22,482 nt of DNA from Sutterella sp. AM11-39 (lineage in GTDB: Bacteria > Pseudomonadota > Gammaproteobacteria > Burkholderiales > Burkholderiaceae_F): assembly GCF_003472385.1 (NCBI RefSeq), contig NZ_QRLV01000018.1:1-22482 (forward strand). Direction: 5' to 3'. The position numbers and the translations under genes were made by a program. The notes under the pieces are model-generated. The model was not told where the DNA came from. It searched no databases and saw nothing but the letters and a program-made list of their open reading frames with translations. This document shows, piece after piece, positions 15,697-22,482 of the stretch (positions are counted from its first letter, which is position 1; each line of letters starts with the position of its first letter).

Positions 15697-16977
15697 TCAG
15701 AGCGCGCGATAACCGATGTCGCGGCGCTTCTGCACGCCGTCAAAGTGTACCTGATCGGCCGTGCGGTAAGCGGCATCATGGGCCTGTTTGAGCGTATCGC
15801 CCAAGCCGACCACGCAAAGCACGCGGCCGCCCGACACAACGATGTTGCCTTGAGCATCGTTGGACGTGCCGGCGTGGAAGATCACTGCATCATCCGTTTC
15901 TTCGGTAAGGCCGGTGATTACGGCGCCTTTTTCCGGGTGTTCCGGATAGCCGCGTGCGGCAAGCACAACGCCCAGAGCCGAGCGCGTGTCGTATTCAATG
16001 CCGCCCTTGGTGATGTCGCCTGCGGCTGCGGCAGCCAGCGTCTGAGCAAAGCCCGACTTGATGCGGCTCATGATGGGCTGCGTTTCCGGGTCGCCCATGC
16101 GGCAGTTGAATTCGAGCGTCTTGACGGTGGTCTTGCCTTCCTTGTCCTTGCCGATCATGAGGCCGGCATAAAGGAAACCGGTGTAGACGATGCCGTCTTC
16201 GGCCATGCCGCGCACGGTGGGCTCAATGATTTCGCGCATCGTCTTCTCATAGACTTCGTCGGTTACGCAGGGGGCGGGCGAATAGGCACCCATGCCGCCC
16301 GTGTTGGGGCCCTTGTCGCCGTCGAGCAGGCGCTTGTGGTCCTGGCTGGTTGCGAGCGGCAGCACGTTCTTGCCGTCGACCATCACGATGAAGCTTGCTT
16401 CTTCGCCTTCGAGGAATTCTTCGATGACGACGCGGGCACCGGCCGAACCGAACTTGTGGCCCGAGAGCATGTCGTCAATGGCGTTGTGCGCTTCGTCTTC
16501 GGTCATCGCCACCACGACGCCCTTACCGGCGGCAAGACCGTCGGCCTTGATGACGATCGGGGCGCCCTTGGCGCGCACGTATTCGTGGGCGGCCTGCGGA
16601 TCGGTAAAGCTTTCGTATTCAGCCGTCGGAATACCCTTGCGTTTCATGAAGGCTTTGGCGAAGTCCTTGGAACTTTCGAGCTGAGCAGCTTCTTTGGTGG
16701 GGCCGAAGATCAGGAGACCGGCGGCGCGGAAGACATTGACCACGCCCTTGGAAAGCGGGGCTTCGGGACCAACAACCGTCAGATTGATTTTGTTTTCCAG
16801 AGCCCAGTCGCGCAGGGCCTCGATGTCGGTGATGGGGAGGTTTTCAAGGCGGCTGTCAGCGCCCGTGCCGGCGTTGCCGGGAGCAACCCAAACTTTTTCA
16901 ACACCTTCGGATTTGGCAAGACGCCAGGCAAGGGCGTGTTCACGACCGCCGCTGCCGATCACTAAGACCTTAGTCAC
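15697..16977 (-). CDS. purD: Phosphoribosylamine-glycine ligase PurD (GARS)
   Basis: This 426-residue ATP-grasp enzyme catalyses the second step of purine synthesis, joining phosphoribosylamine and glycine. IGSGGREHALAW (7-18) forms the N-domain loop and GPEAPLSKG (70-78) binds substrate. The ATP-grasp core shows KADGLAAGKGVVV (144-156), SQDHKRLLDGDKGPNTGGMG (211-230) and the metal-binding LEFNCRMGDPETQ (288-300), where Cys and Met replace the common Val and Phe. The start is GTG at 16977 with a good GGAG ribosome-binding site about 8 bp upstream. It follows yebC after a terminator and precedes the exported-protein gene by 91 bp. Confidence 0.96.
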   Translation of the reverse strand: MTKVLVIGSGGREHALAWRLAKSEGVEKVWVAPGNAGTGADSRLENLPITDIEALRDWALENKINLTVVGPEAPLSKGVVNVFRAAGLLIFGPTKEAAQLESSKDFAKAFMKRKGIPTAEYESFTDPQAAHEYVRAKGAPIVIKADGLAAGKGVVVAMTEDEAHNAIDDMLSGHKFGSAGARVVIEEFLEGEEASFIVMVDGKNVLPLATSQDHKRLLDGDKGPNTGGMGAYSPAPCVTDEVYEKTMREIIEPTVRGMAEDGIVYTGFLYAGLMIGKDKEGKTTVKTLEFNCRMGDPETQPIMSRIKSGFAQTLAAAAAGDITKGGIEYDTRSALGVVLAARGYPEHPEKGAVITGLTEETDDAVIFHAGTSNDAQGNIVVSGGRVLCVVGLGDTLKQAHDAAYRTADQVHFDGVQKRRDIGYRAL

Positions 16978-17027
16978 AAAAATTCTCCAATCTGTCGACA
17001 GGAAAGCCGGACAGAGAAAGCAGATAC

Positions 17028-17066
17028 AAAAAAGCTTGCAGGAATTCTACCCGCAAGCCTTTTTTG
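17028..17066. terminator. Bidirectional terminator between yebC and purD
   Basis: GCTTGCAGG (17034-17042) pairs with CCCGCAAGC (17050-17058) around a 7-nt loop. A-runs on the left and T-runs on the right (17060-17065) give a U-tract in either direction. On the minus strand it ends yebC transcription before purD, so purD needs either read-through or its own promoter. Confidence 0.8.
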
Positions 17067-17119
17067 TCGGATTGATCTTTTCAAAACGAAAAGACTTTTC
17101 CGAGCGTTTGAAAAACTTG

Positions 17120-17854
17120 TTATTCCTCGTCGAACACGGCGCTCGTGTAGACGTTGCTTACGTCGTCAAGATCTTCAAGCGCGTCGATGAGTTTTTGCAT
17201 CTTGGCGGCGTCTTCGCCCTTGAGTTCAACTTCGTTAAGCGGTTTCATCGTGATTTCGGAGGAAACCGGCGTGAGACCGGCAGCTTCGAAGGCCTTGGAA
17301 ACGGCGTCGAAAGCGGCAGGATCGCACACCACATCAATCGAGCCGTCATCGGGATCGGTGACGACATCGTCGGCACCTGCTTCAAGGGCCACTTCCATCA
17401 CGGTGTCTTCGTTGGTGCCGGGGGCAAAGAGGAATTCGCCGCAGTGACGGAACTGGAAGGACACGGAGCCTTCGGTCCCCATGTTGCCGCCGTGCTTGGA
17501 CAGAGCGTGACGCACATCAGCCACGGTACGGGTGCGGTTGTCGGTGGTGCAGTCGATGATGAGGCTGGCGCCGCCGATGCCGTAGCCTTCGTAGCGGACT
17601 TCTTCGTAGTTCACGCCTTCGAGCTGACCGGTACCCTTCAAAATGGCGTTCTGAATCGTGTCCTTGGGAACGTTGCCGTCACGAGCCTTGGAAATAGCCA
17701 GACGCAGGCGGGAATTCATGTCGGGATCGCCGCTTCCGCCGACGCGTGCGGCTACGATGATTTCACGCACAAGCTTGGTCCAGAGGTTGGAGCGCTTGGC
17801 GTCCTGACGGCCCTTGCGGTGCTGAATATTGGCCCATTTGGAATGTCCGGACAT
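17120..17854 (-). CDS. yebC: YebC/PmpR-family protein
   Basis: This 244-residue protein has the family N-terminus [20 protein letters not shown], a helical domain with [13 protein letters not shown] and the typical [20 protein letters not shown], followed by [20 protein letters not shown] and [12 protein letters not shown]. The last third is acidic, ending [20 protein letters not shown]. The family is annotated as a transcription regulator (PmpR), and related proteins have been linked to translation of difficult peptides, so the exact role here is open. The ATG has an AAGGA about 11 bp upstream. It precedes purD, as in many Burkholderiales. Confidence 0.94.
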   Translation of the reverse strand: MSGHSKWANIQHRKGRQDAKRSNLWTKLVREIIVAARVGGSGDPDMNSRLRLAISKARDGNVPKDTIQNAILKGTGQLEGVNYEEVRYEGYGIGGASLIIDCTTDNRTRTVADVRHALSKHGGNMGTEGSVSFQFRHCGEFLFAPGTNEDTVMEVALEAGADDVVTDPDDGSIDVVCDPAAFDAVSKAFEAAGLTPVSSEITMKPLNEVELKGEDAAKMQKLIDALEDLDDVSNVYTSAVFDEE

Positions 17855-18000
17855 TTTGTCTAAATCCTTGTTGTCGATGTGTGAGTATGTGAAAACCGTG
17901 TGTCTTGCGGCGGTTTGAGGGCGTTCCTTGCGTCTGCAGTCGACAGACGTCTTACGTCGAAGAAGGCCCGCAAAATGAGCCCGCGCGCGGAAATTTTCGA

Positions 18001-18029
18001 ATTTTAATCATTTTTCGGAAGTCTGGAAA
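18001..18029 (-). promoter_or_regulatory. Putative yebC promoter
   Basis: On the minus strand: TTTCCA (18024-18029), a 17-bp spacer, then TAAAAT (18001-18006). This would give a leader of about 140 nt before yebC. The -35 box matches only 4 of 6 bases, so the call is tentative. Confidence 0.35.
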
Positions 18030-18176
18030 AATGCGCGCGAACGAAAAAACGGCCTGTAGACAAGAGCTTGGGTCAATTGCGAACGATTTCTTAGTTGACT
18101 TTTCGAGTCGGCGAACTTGGGCAAAAATCGCAGTCTGACCTGACTTTGCGGACTGAGGCCGTTGAGGGCCCTGCTC

Positions 18177-18182
18177 TATAAT
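18177..18182 (+). promoter_or_regulatory. Consensus -10 box for the WYL regulator
   Basis: A perfect TATAAT lies 32 bp before the ATG at 18215. The best -35 candidate at a usual distance is CTGAGG (18153-18158, 18-bp spacer), which is weak. A strong -10 with a poor -35 suggests an activated or autoregulated promoter. Confidence 0.5.
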
Positions 18183-18214
18183 GGGGCCACCAAAAAATTT
18201 TTGTTTATTGAATA

Positions 18215-19237
18215 ATGAAATCCAGCCTGACATTTGCAATGCGGCTTTACCGCATTGATCAAGTTCTGCAGGAGGAAGGCTCGGTCTCATTTGAAACGTT
18301 ACAAGCCGCTTTGCAGTGTTCCGCGCCCACGCTCAAGCGCGATTTGCGCTACATGCGCGAAAAGCTCGGTGCCCCGATTGTCTATTCACGCTCGCAGAAT
18401 GCTTACTCGTACGCGCGCGACCAGAAGTCGGAGCACAGGGATGGATTCGTTCCGAAGCTTCCCGCGGCTTGGTATACGCCCGATGAGATGTATGCCTTCT
18501 TAGCTGTCGTTCAGCTTCTCGGACGAATCGAGAATGATCCGAAGGCCGTGCTTGCCTCGCAAATGCAAGCGCTTCGCTCGCGGCTCCTGGCGATGCTTCC
18601 CGGCGAATTCATTCAAGCCAAGGAGCTCCTTAAGCGCGTCAAGGTGATCATGCCTTCCGTTCCCAATATCGATGCGCCGTTTTTCAGCATTGTGGGAGCG
18701 GCTCTCGCGCAGCGCCGCCGGCTTCGCATTACCTATTTCACGCGTACTCGGGACGCCGAGTCGGGACGCGAGATCAGCCCTTTGCGTCTGGTGAATTGGA
18801 GAGGACGCTGGTATCTGGATGCATGGTGTCACGAATCGGGCAAGCTCAAGACTTTTGCCGTGGAAAACATCCGCTTTGCCGAGATGCTTGACGTGCGTTG
18901 CCGTGTCGTTGCCATGCGCGACATTGAACATGCACTCGACGGCACCTATGGGATCTTCTCGGGCGGTGAAACCAAGACGGCCGTGATTGTCGTCGATGAC
19001 GTGATGACGCCCTACGAGCGGTTTACCGTCTGGCATAAGGATCAGCAGCAGACCTTTGACGACGCCGGCGGCATGACGTTGCGCGTGCCGTATGCGCGCG
19101 AACCCGAAATCGCAGGGGAAATCATGCGGTTGGGCTCGCACGCCAAAGTGCTTGCTCCCGCGGACTTGATTGATTACATTCGTGAGCAGCACCGCCTGGC
19201 GCTGCGGCAGTACGAGGACTCGGAGGACAGAACATGA
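18215..19237 (+). CDS. WYL-domain transcriptional regulator (YafY type)
   Basis: This 340-residue protein has a winged-helix N-terminus (about 9-67: RLYRIDQVLQEEGSVSFETL, then CSAPTLKRDLRYM as recognition helix region). A helical linker leads to a WYL domain near 160-220. Its core, ISPLRLVNWRGRWYLDAWCH, matches the ligand-binding strand pattern of the family, followed by KTFAVENI. The C-terminal WCX-like part ends at 340. WYL proteins bind nucleic-acid or nucleotide ligands and regulate DNA damage, defence and metabolic genes. The ATG at 18215 lacks a clear ribosome-binding site; MRLYR at 18239 is an alternative. The stop overlaps the next gene's start (ATGA), so the phosphoesterase is its likely functional partner. 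Its targets are not visible. Confidence 0.9.
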   Translation: MKSSLTFAMRLYRIDQVLQEEGSVSFETLQAALQCSAPTLKRDLRYMREKLGAPIVYSRSQNAYSYARDQKSEHRDGFVPKLPAAWYTPDEMYAFLAVVQLLGRIENDPKAVLASQMQALRSRLLAMLPGEFIQAKELLKRVKVIMPSVPNIDAPFFSIVGAALAQRRRLRITYFTRTRDAESGREISPLRLVNWRGRWYLDAWCHESGKLKTFAVENIRFAEMLDVRCRVVAMRDIEHALDGTYGIFSGGETKTAVIVVDDVMTPYERFTVWHKDQQQTFDDAGGMTLRVPYAREPEIAGEIMRLGSHAKVLAPADLIDYIREQHRLALRQYEDSEDRT

Positions 19238-20304
19238 CGGACAATGCACGCAACGACGTGCCTGCCGTTGCCGAGAATAGAACCTCGCACCGCAATTTCC
19301 GCCGCAGAAAGCCCTGGCATGAGGGCAGAGGATCGGCTCAGAAGGCTCAAGGCAACAAGCAGGGCAAACCGCAGCCCAAGATTTTCTTCTGCGGTGACCC
19401 GCACGGGGAATTCGAATACATCAACAGAACGGTAGAGAAGTATCATCCGGACGCCATCGTGATCCTGGGTGATCTGCAGCCGCCTGAGGATCTCGAAACG
19501 TTGCTTGCACCGACGCTCGCCCTTACCCAGGTTTGGTGGATCCCCGGCAATCACGACACCGATTGCGAGGAGTACTACGACCGACTCTGGCACGGGCCGA
19601 TTGCCGAGCACAATCTGCACGGACGCGTAGCCGACGTTGTGGGCTTGCGCATTGCCGGTTTGGGAGGCGTGTTTCGCGGACAGATCTGGATGCCCGAAGG
19701 CCGTCCGAACTATCAGTCGGCAACCGGCTTCGTGCGCCGCAGTCCCAAGACGAATCTCTGGCGAGGCGGTCTTCCGCGTCGTCATCGCTCGTCGATTTTT
19801 CCGGCGACATACGAAGCGCTGCAGCAGTGCAAGGCCGATATTCTGGTTACGCACGAAGCGGCGGGCTGTCATAAAAAAGGGTTCGATGCGATCGATCGTC
19901 TTGCAAAGAGTCTCGGCGTCAGGTGGCTTTTCCACGGTCACCAGCACGAGGACTGCGAGTACGGCGTCTATAAAGGCATGCAGGTTCGAGCGGTAGGTTT
20001 TCGCGGCATTGTTGATCTCAACGGACGCGTGGTGCGTCCGGCCGAAATTGATCCGCGCGACATACTCGTGATGCAGCAGGCCGGCGAAGAACCTTCTCCG
20101 GACGAGCTCGACAGCGTCCCGTTTGACTATCAGGAGATGCTCGACAGACTGAAAGCTCGAGACAACGGCACCGATTATTCGCCGAGCAATGTCTCCAGAC
20201 GTCCTTCCCGGTACTTCAACCGCAACGGTCGCAATCGCTACAACAGAGACCAGCGACAAAACGGCTCGGAAGGAAACGCAAATAAGTCAAAAAATCAGTC
20301 CTGA
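19234..20304 (+). CDS. Calcineurin-like metallophosphoesterase with disordered ends
   Basis: This 356-residue protein overlaps the WYL gene by four bases (ATGA). The metallophosphoesterase motifs are complete and in order: GDPHGEF (54-60), LGDLQ (78-82), GNHD (105-108), THEA (206-209) and GHQH (235-238). Together they would hold two metal ions. The first 48 residues are basic and low in complexity. The last 50 are rich in Asn, Arg and Ser (RYFNRNGRNRYNRDQRQNG), unusual for a simple phosphodiesterase and suggestive of RNA or polyanion binding. The substrate cannot be read from the sequence; nucleotides, phosphoproteins or nucleic acid ends are all possible. The coupled WYL regulator suggests expression on demand rather than a constant role. 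The gene ends at a perfect hairpin terminator. Confidence 0.9.
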   Translation: MTDNARNDVPAVAENRTSHRNFRRRKPWHEGRGSAQKAQGNKQGKPQPKIFFCGDPHGEFEYINRTVEKYHPDAIVILGDLQPPEDLETLLAPTLALTQVWWIPGNHDTDCEEYYDRLWHGPIAEHNLHGRVADVVGLRIAGLGGVFRGQIWMPEGRPNYQSATGFVRRSPKTNLWRGGLPRRHRSSIFPATYEALQQCKADILVTHEAAGCHKKGFDAIDRLAKSLGVRWLFHGHQHEDCEYGVYKGMQVRAVGFRGIVDLNGRVVRPAEIDPRDILVMQQAGEEPSPDELDSVPFDYQEMLDRLKARDNGTDYSPSNVSRRPSRYFNRNGRNRYNRDQRQNGSEGNANKSKNQS

Positions 20305-20306
20305 CA

Positions 20307-20332
20307 AAAATGGCCGCGAAAGCGGCCATTTT
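20307..20332. terminator. Bidirectional terminator between the phosphoesterase gene and moeA
   Basis: AAAATGGCCGC and GCGGCCATTTT are a perfect 11-bp inverted repeat with a GAAA (GNRA) tetraloop at 20318-20321. A/T runs at both ends provide U-tracts for both converging genes, which end at 20304 and 20341. Confidence 0.88.
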
Positions 20333-20340
20333 CGAATGCT

Positions 20341-21594
20341 TTAGAGTCCTGCGTCGCGCAGGTACTGAATCGGGACGATCGAGCCCTTGGCGTATCGGTC
20401 TGAGTCGTGGTCCAGACAGAGGATGACTTCGGCTTGGGTGAGCATGACGAGATCAGCCGAGCTTTGGTTGAGAAGCGGCTCAACAACGGGGGCGCCGTCT
20501 TCAAAGGAAACGATGCGAGCGCGCATGAATTCTGCGCGGCCCGGTTTTTTCTTGATGTCATTGACGAGTCGGGCCGGATACTGCTTGAGCCACAGTCCTT
20601 CGGTGAGGCCTTGCATCTGAAGCAGAGCGCCGCGCGCGAATTCCAGGAAACTCACGAAAGCGGCCACGGGGTTGCCCGGCAAAACGAAGACGGGTTTGCC
20701 GCTGATCTGACCGAAACGCATGGGACGACCGGGCCGCATATTGATGGACCAAGGCTGCATGGATCCCATGGCATTGAGCTGCGTTTGGCTGAGATCGAAC
20801 TTGCCGTTGCCGGCTCCGCCCGTCAGAAGAAGCATATCGCTGCGCTCGAGCAGTTCGGCGATCTTTTGAGCGATGACTTCGGCGCTGTCCTGCATCGAGA
20901 CGGATTCGACCTCGCAGTTCATCGCTTTGAGCATGGTCTCAAGCATGACGCCGTTGCTGTTGTAGGTCTGAAAGCGACCGAGCGGCTGACCGGGTTCGGC
21001 CAGTTCACTGCCGGTCGTCAAAAGCGACACGCGAACGCGGGGATAGACGACAACTTCACTTACGCCGGCGGCGGCCAGAAGCGCAAGATGTTGAGCCGTG
21101 AGACGCGTGCCGGCAGAGACGATGACTTCGCCTTGGTTGATTTGTTCGCCTTCATAGCGCACATTGGCGCATGACTTGACACTGGCGGTTTGAAAGCGAA
21201 TCGTGCGGGCGGTTTCGTCAATGTCGCATTTTTCGAACGGAATGACGGTGTCAAACGCTTCGGGCATCGCGGCGCCCGTTGCGATTTCAATGCAGGTGCG
21301 GGGTTCAAAGTTTGTTTGCTGACAGGGGGCGCCCGCAAAACTTTGTCCGACGATCGGTAAAACGATCTCTTGTTCGCCAACTACGTCCTCAAAGCGAAAC
21401 GCATAGCCGTCCATGGCCGAATTGGTGTAGGTGGGAAGCGGATTGGCGGCGGCAATGTCGCAGGACGTCACGAACCCGACGGCTTGCGCAAGCGGCAGTG
21501 TTATCGTCTCGGTCGGTTTGGGCGCAGTCTCGAGAATCAGTTCGCGGGCACGGTCGACTGTGATAGATTCAAAAACTTGACGAGCGGCAGACAT
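20341..21594 (-). CDS. moeA: Molybdopterin molybdotransferase MoeA, divergent motifs
   Basis: This 417-residue protein has the MoeA layout: N-terminal domains with NPLPTYTNSAMDGYAF (51-66) and IEIATGAAMPEAFDTVIP (102-119), the central MPT-binding domain, and a C-terminal beta domain. MoeA inserts molybdate into adenylylated molybdopterin. Several signatures differ from the family: TGDEL reads TTGSEL (193-198), the GGVSVG-x-D loop reads TGGAGNGKFD (258-267), and the KPGKP segment reads RPGRP (287-291). LPGNPVAAFVSF (305-316) is conserved. The length is complete with no frameshift. The start at 21594 is the family start; the frame is open to 21873. It is divergent from mobA, consistent with joint use in molybdenum-cofactor synthesis. 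Confidence 0.92.
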   Translation of the reverse strand: MSAARQVFESITVDRARELILETAPKPTETITLPLAQAVGFVTSCDIAAANPLPTYTNSAMDGYAFRFEDVVGEQEIVLPIVGQSFAGAPCQQTNFEPRTCIEIATGAAMPEAFDTVIPFEKCDIDETARTIRFQTASVKSCANVRYEGEQINQGEVIVSAGTRLTAQHLALLAAAGVSEVVVYPRVRVSLLTTGSELAEPGQPLGRFQTYNSNGVMLETMLKAMNCEVESVSMQDSAEVIAQKIAELLERSDMLLLTGGAGNGKFDLSQTQLNAMGSMQPWSINMRPGRPMRFGQISGKPVFVLPGNPVAAFVSFLEFARGALLQMQGLTEGLWLKQYPARLVNDIKKKPGRAEFMRARIVSFEDGAPVVEPLLNQSSADLVMLTQAEVILCLDHDSDRYAKGSIVPIQYLRDAGL

Positions 21595-21730
21595 GTTGAT
21601 CAACTCTGTAAATAGCGGTGTTCGACATATTAGAGGAAGAACGAAGCAAGAGAGCGATTCACCGACTGAGTCATTTATCTGAAGTGCTCTGCCGATGCAA
21701 TATCTCCGGAAACGATTGGCGAAGAAAACG

Positions 21731-22336
21731 ATGCAAAACGATCGGATCAAAAAAGAGGACATCACGGGTTTGGTACTGGCCGGCGGCAAAGGAAGCCGCA
21801 TGGGCGGAGTCGATAAGGGGCTTGTCGCGTTTGAAGATGTGCCTCTTGTCGAACACGTGATCGGCATTCTCAAGCCTCAGTGCCGGACGTTGGTGGTGAG
21901 CGCCAATCGCAATGAAGATGTCTACGCGAAATATGGATATCCGGTTGTGACGGATGACGATAAAAATTTCTCGGGGCCGCTTGCCGGCATCGCGGCAGCG
22001 TTGGAAATCGTGAAGACGCCTTATATGGTGGTGGCGCCGTGCGACAGTCCGTTTCTGCCGAGTGACTACGTTGAGCGCCTTGCCGGAGGCTTGAATGAGC
22101 ATCGTGGGAGAGCTGTGGCGGCGGCGCGTACCAACGGGAGGGAGCAGCCGGTATTCATGTTGATCAAGACCGATGTGAAACACGCTGTCCGGGAAGCGTT
22201 GGCAACCGGACAGCTCGCACTGCACCGTTGGCTCAACCGGACGATGAACGTGGTCTGGGTTGATTTTGACGATGAGGGAGCGTTCGAAAATATGAATCGT
22301 GCCGAAGATCTGACTGCTAAAAACAAATGTCTTTGA
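21731..22336 (+). CDS. mobA: Molybdenum cofactor guanylyltransferase MobA
   Basis: This 201-residue nucleotidyltransferase attaches GMP to molybdopterin to form the bis-MGD cofactor of DMSO-reductase-family enzymes. GLVLAGGKGSRMGGVDKGL (13-31) is the GTP-binding signature, SGPLAGIAAAL (81-91) and VAPCDSPFLP (101-110) complete the active site, and QPVFMLIK and the LHRWL segment are typical of the C-terminal half. The start at 21731 (MQNDRIKKEDITGL) fits the family best; an ATG 12 codons earlier at 21695 is possible, and neither has a strong ribosome-binding site. With moeA alongside, it implies molybdoenzymes, such as formate dehydrogenase or anaerobic reductases, elsewhere in the genome. Confidence 0.94.
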   Translation: MQNDRIKKEDITGLVLAGGKGSRMGGVDKGLVAFEDVPLVEHVIGILKPQCRTLVVSANRNEDVYAKYGYPVVTDDDKNFSGPLAGIAAALEIVKTPYMVVAPCDSPFLPSDYVERLAGGLNEHRGRAVAAARTNGREQPVFMLIKTDVKHAVREALATGQLALHRWLNRTMNVVWVDFDDEGAFENMNRAEDLTAKNKCL

Positions 22337-22370
22337 AATCAGTGAGTTAGGAAGAAAAAGAGAAAAGGTG

Positions 22371-22384
22371 TCGAAAATTTTCGA
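22371..22384. repeat. 14-bp palindrome upstream of a strong promoter
   Basis: TCGAAAATTTTCGA is a perfect palindrome ending 10 bp before the -35 box of the promoter at 22394. It could act as an operator or as an AT-rich UP-like element. Confidence 0.45.
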
Positions 22385-22393
22385 AAATCTCCC

Positions 22394-22422
22394 TTGACAA
22401 CCTGAAAAAGCCACTTCATAAT
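22394..22422 (+). promoter_or_regulatory. Near-consensus sigma-70 promoter at the right edge
   Basis: TTGACA (22394-22399), an exact 17-bp spacer, and CATAAT (22417-22422) match consensus at 11 of 12 positions. This is the best promoter in the window. Transcription would begin near 22429, about 25 bp before a terminator hairpin. Confidence 0.8.
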
Positions 22423-22450
22423 TCGCAATCTCGTTTGACGGGAAGCCAAA

Positions 22451-22478
22451 AATGAGTCGCGAACAACGACTCTTTTTT
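22451..22478 (+). terminator. Rho-independent terminator just after the right-edge promoter
   Basis: GAGTCG (22454-22459) pairs with CGACTC (22467-22472) around a 7-nt loop, preceded by A's and followed by six Ts. With the upstream promoter it would define an RNA of roughly 50 nt, or an attenuator for a gene beyond the window. mobA transcripts could also end here. Confidence 0.7.
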
Positions 22479-22482
22479 ATCG

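Larger units (their letters stand above)
17855..18214. other. 360-bp divergent intergenic region (yebC / WYL regulator)
   Basis: No credible gene lies here; a 77-codon frame on the plus strand has no family resemblance. The interval holds a candidate yebC promoter, a perfect TATAAT for the regulator and a dyad CGTCTG/CAGACG around 17931-17949. It also has an AT-rich patch near 17990-18020 (AAATTTTCGAATTTTAATC). WYL regulators often control their own promoters, so an operator may be here, but I could not define one. Confidence 0.5.

Noticed and set aside
15622..16965. 447-codon plus-strand frame opposite purD
   Set aside because: Mirror frame of a conserved ATP-grasp gene; no family resemblance and no start signal.
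17905..18138. 77-codon ORF in the yebC-WYL gap
   Set aside because: No family resemblance, no ribosome-binding site, and it runs through probable promoter sequence.
1..22482. tRNA, rRNA or CRISPR arrays
   Set aside because: No cloverleaf-like, rRNA-like or regularly spaced repeat-spacer pattern was seen; the only spaced repeat set (11372-11473) is far too short and irregular for CRISPR.

Overview
The window reads as chromosomal DNA of a beta-proteobacterium, most likely the order Burkholderiales and plausibly a gut-type Sutterellaceae. The reasons are: the gene string yebC-purD-x-nadD-rsfS-rlmH-maf on one strand, which resembles the Burkholderiales arrangement; protein sequences of Burkholderiales type (GapA, RlmH, MutL with an endonuclease site, PurD); moderately GC-rich coding DNA; and molybdenum-cofactor genes. 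The genus is inference. No rRNA, tRNA or CRISPR array was recognised.

Layout, left to right. 1-1016 (minus) is the 5' part of a TnpB/OrfB-type transposon nuclease gene, cut by the window edge. A perfect 40-bp palindrome lies upstream of it. 1229-1948 (minus) is rsmE, divergent from tkt. 2151-6498 (plus) is a central-carbon cluster, tkt-gap-pgk, with a terminator-like hairpin between gap and pgk and a strong terminator after pgk. 6588-7268 (minus) is a DedA-family membrane protein, divergent from mutL-miaA (plus, overlapping by one base). A LarE-like sulfur transferase follows at 10437-11285.

11286-11534 is a non-coding interval between convergent genes. It carries four copies of a GGTACAGT-type motif at roughly helical spacing. 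11535-12485 (minus) is an EamA/DMT transporter. 12738-17854 (minus) holds yebC, then purD, a small exported protein, nadD, rsfS, rlmH and maf. It includes ribosome and translation housekeeping (RsfS, RlmH, possibly YebC), NAD synthesis (NadD), purine synthesis (PurD) and nucleotide-pool sanitation (Maf). It has a clear terminator after maf and one between yebC and purD.

18215-20304 (plus) is a translationally coupled pair: a WYL-domain transcription regulator and a metallophosphoesterase with disordered ends. 20341-21594 (minus) is moeA with several altered signature motifs, divergent from mobA at 21731-22336. Both serve molybdenum-cofactor synthesis. The right edge holds a near-consensus sigma-70 promoter followed about 30 bp later by a Rho-independent terminator, so it is either a very short RNA or an attenuated leader for a gene beyond the window.

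Most of the window is conserved housekeeping DNA. The parts most worth a second look are the TnpB element, the GGTACAGT motif array, the WYL-phosphoesterase pair, the divergent MoeA, the orphan LarE and the right-edge promoter-terminator unit.
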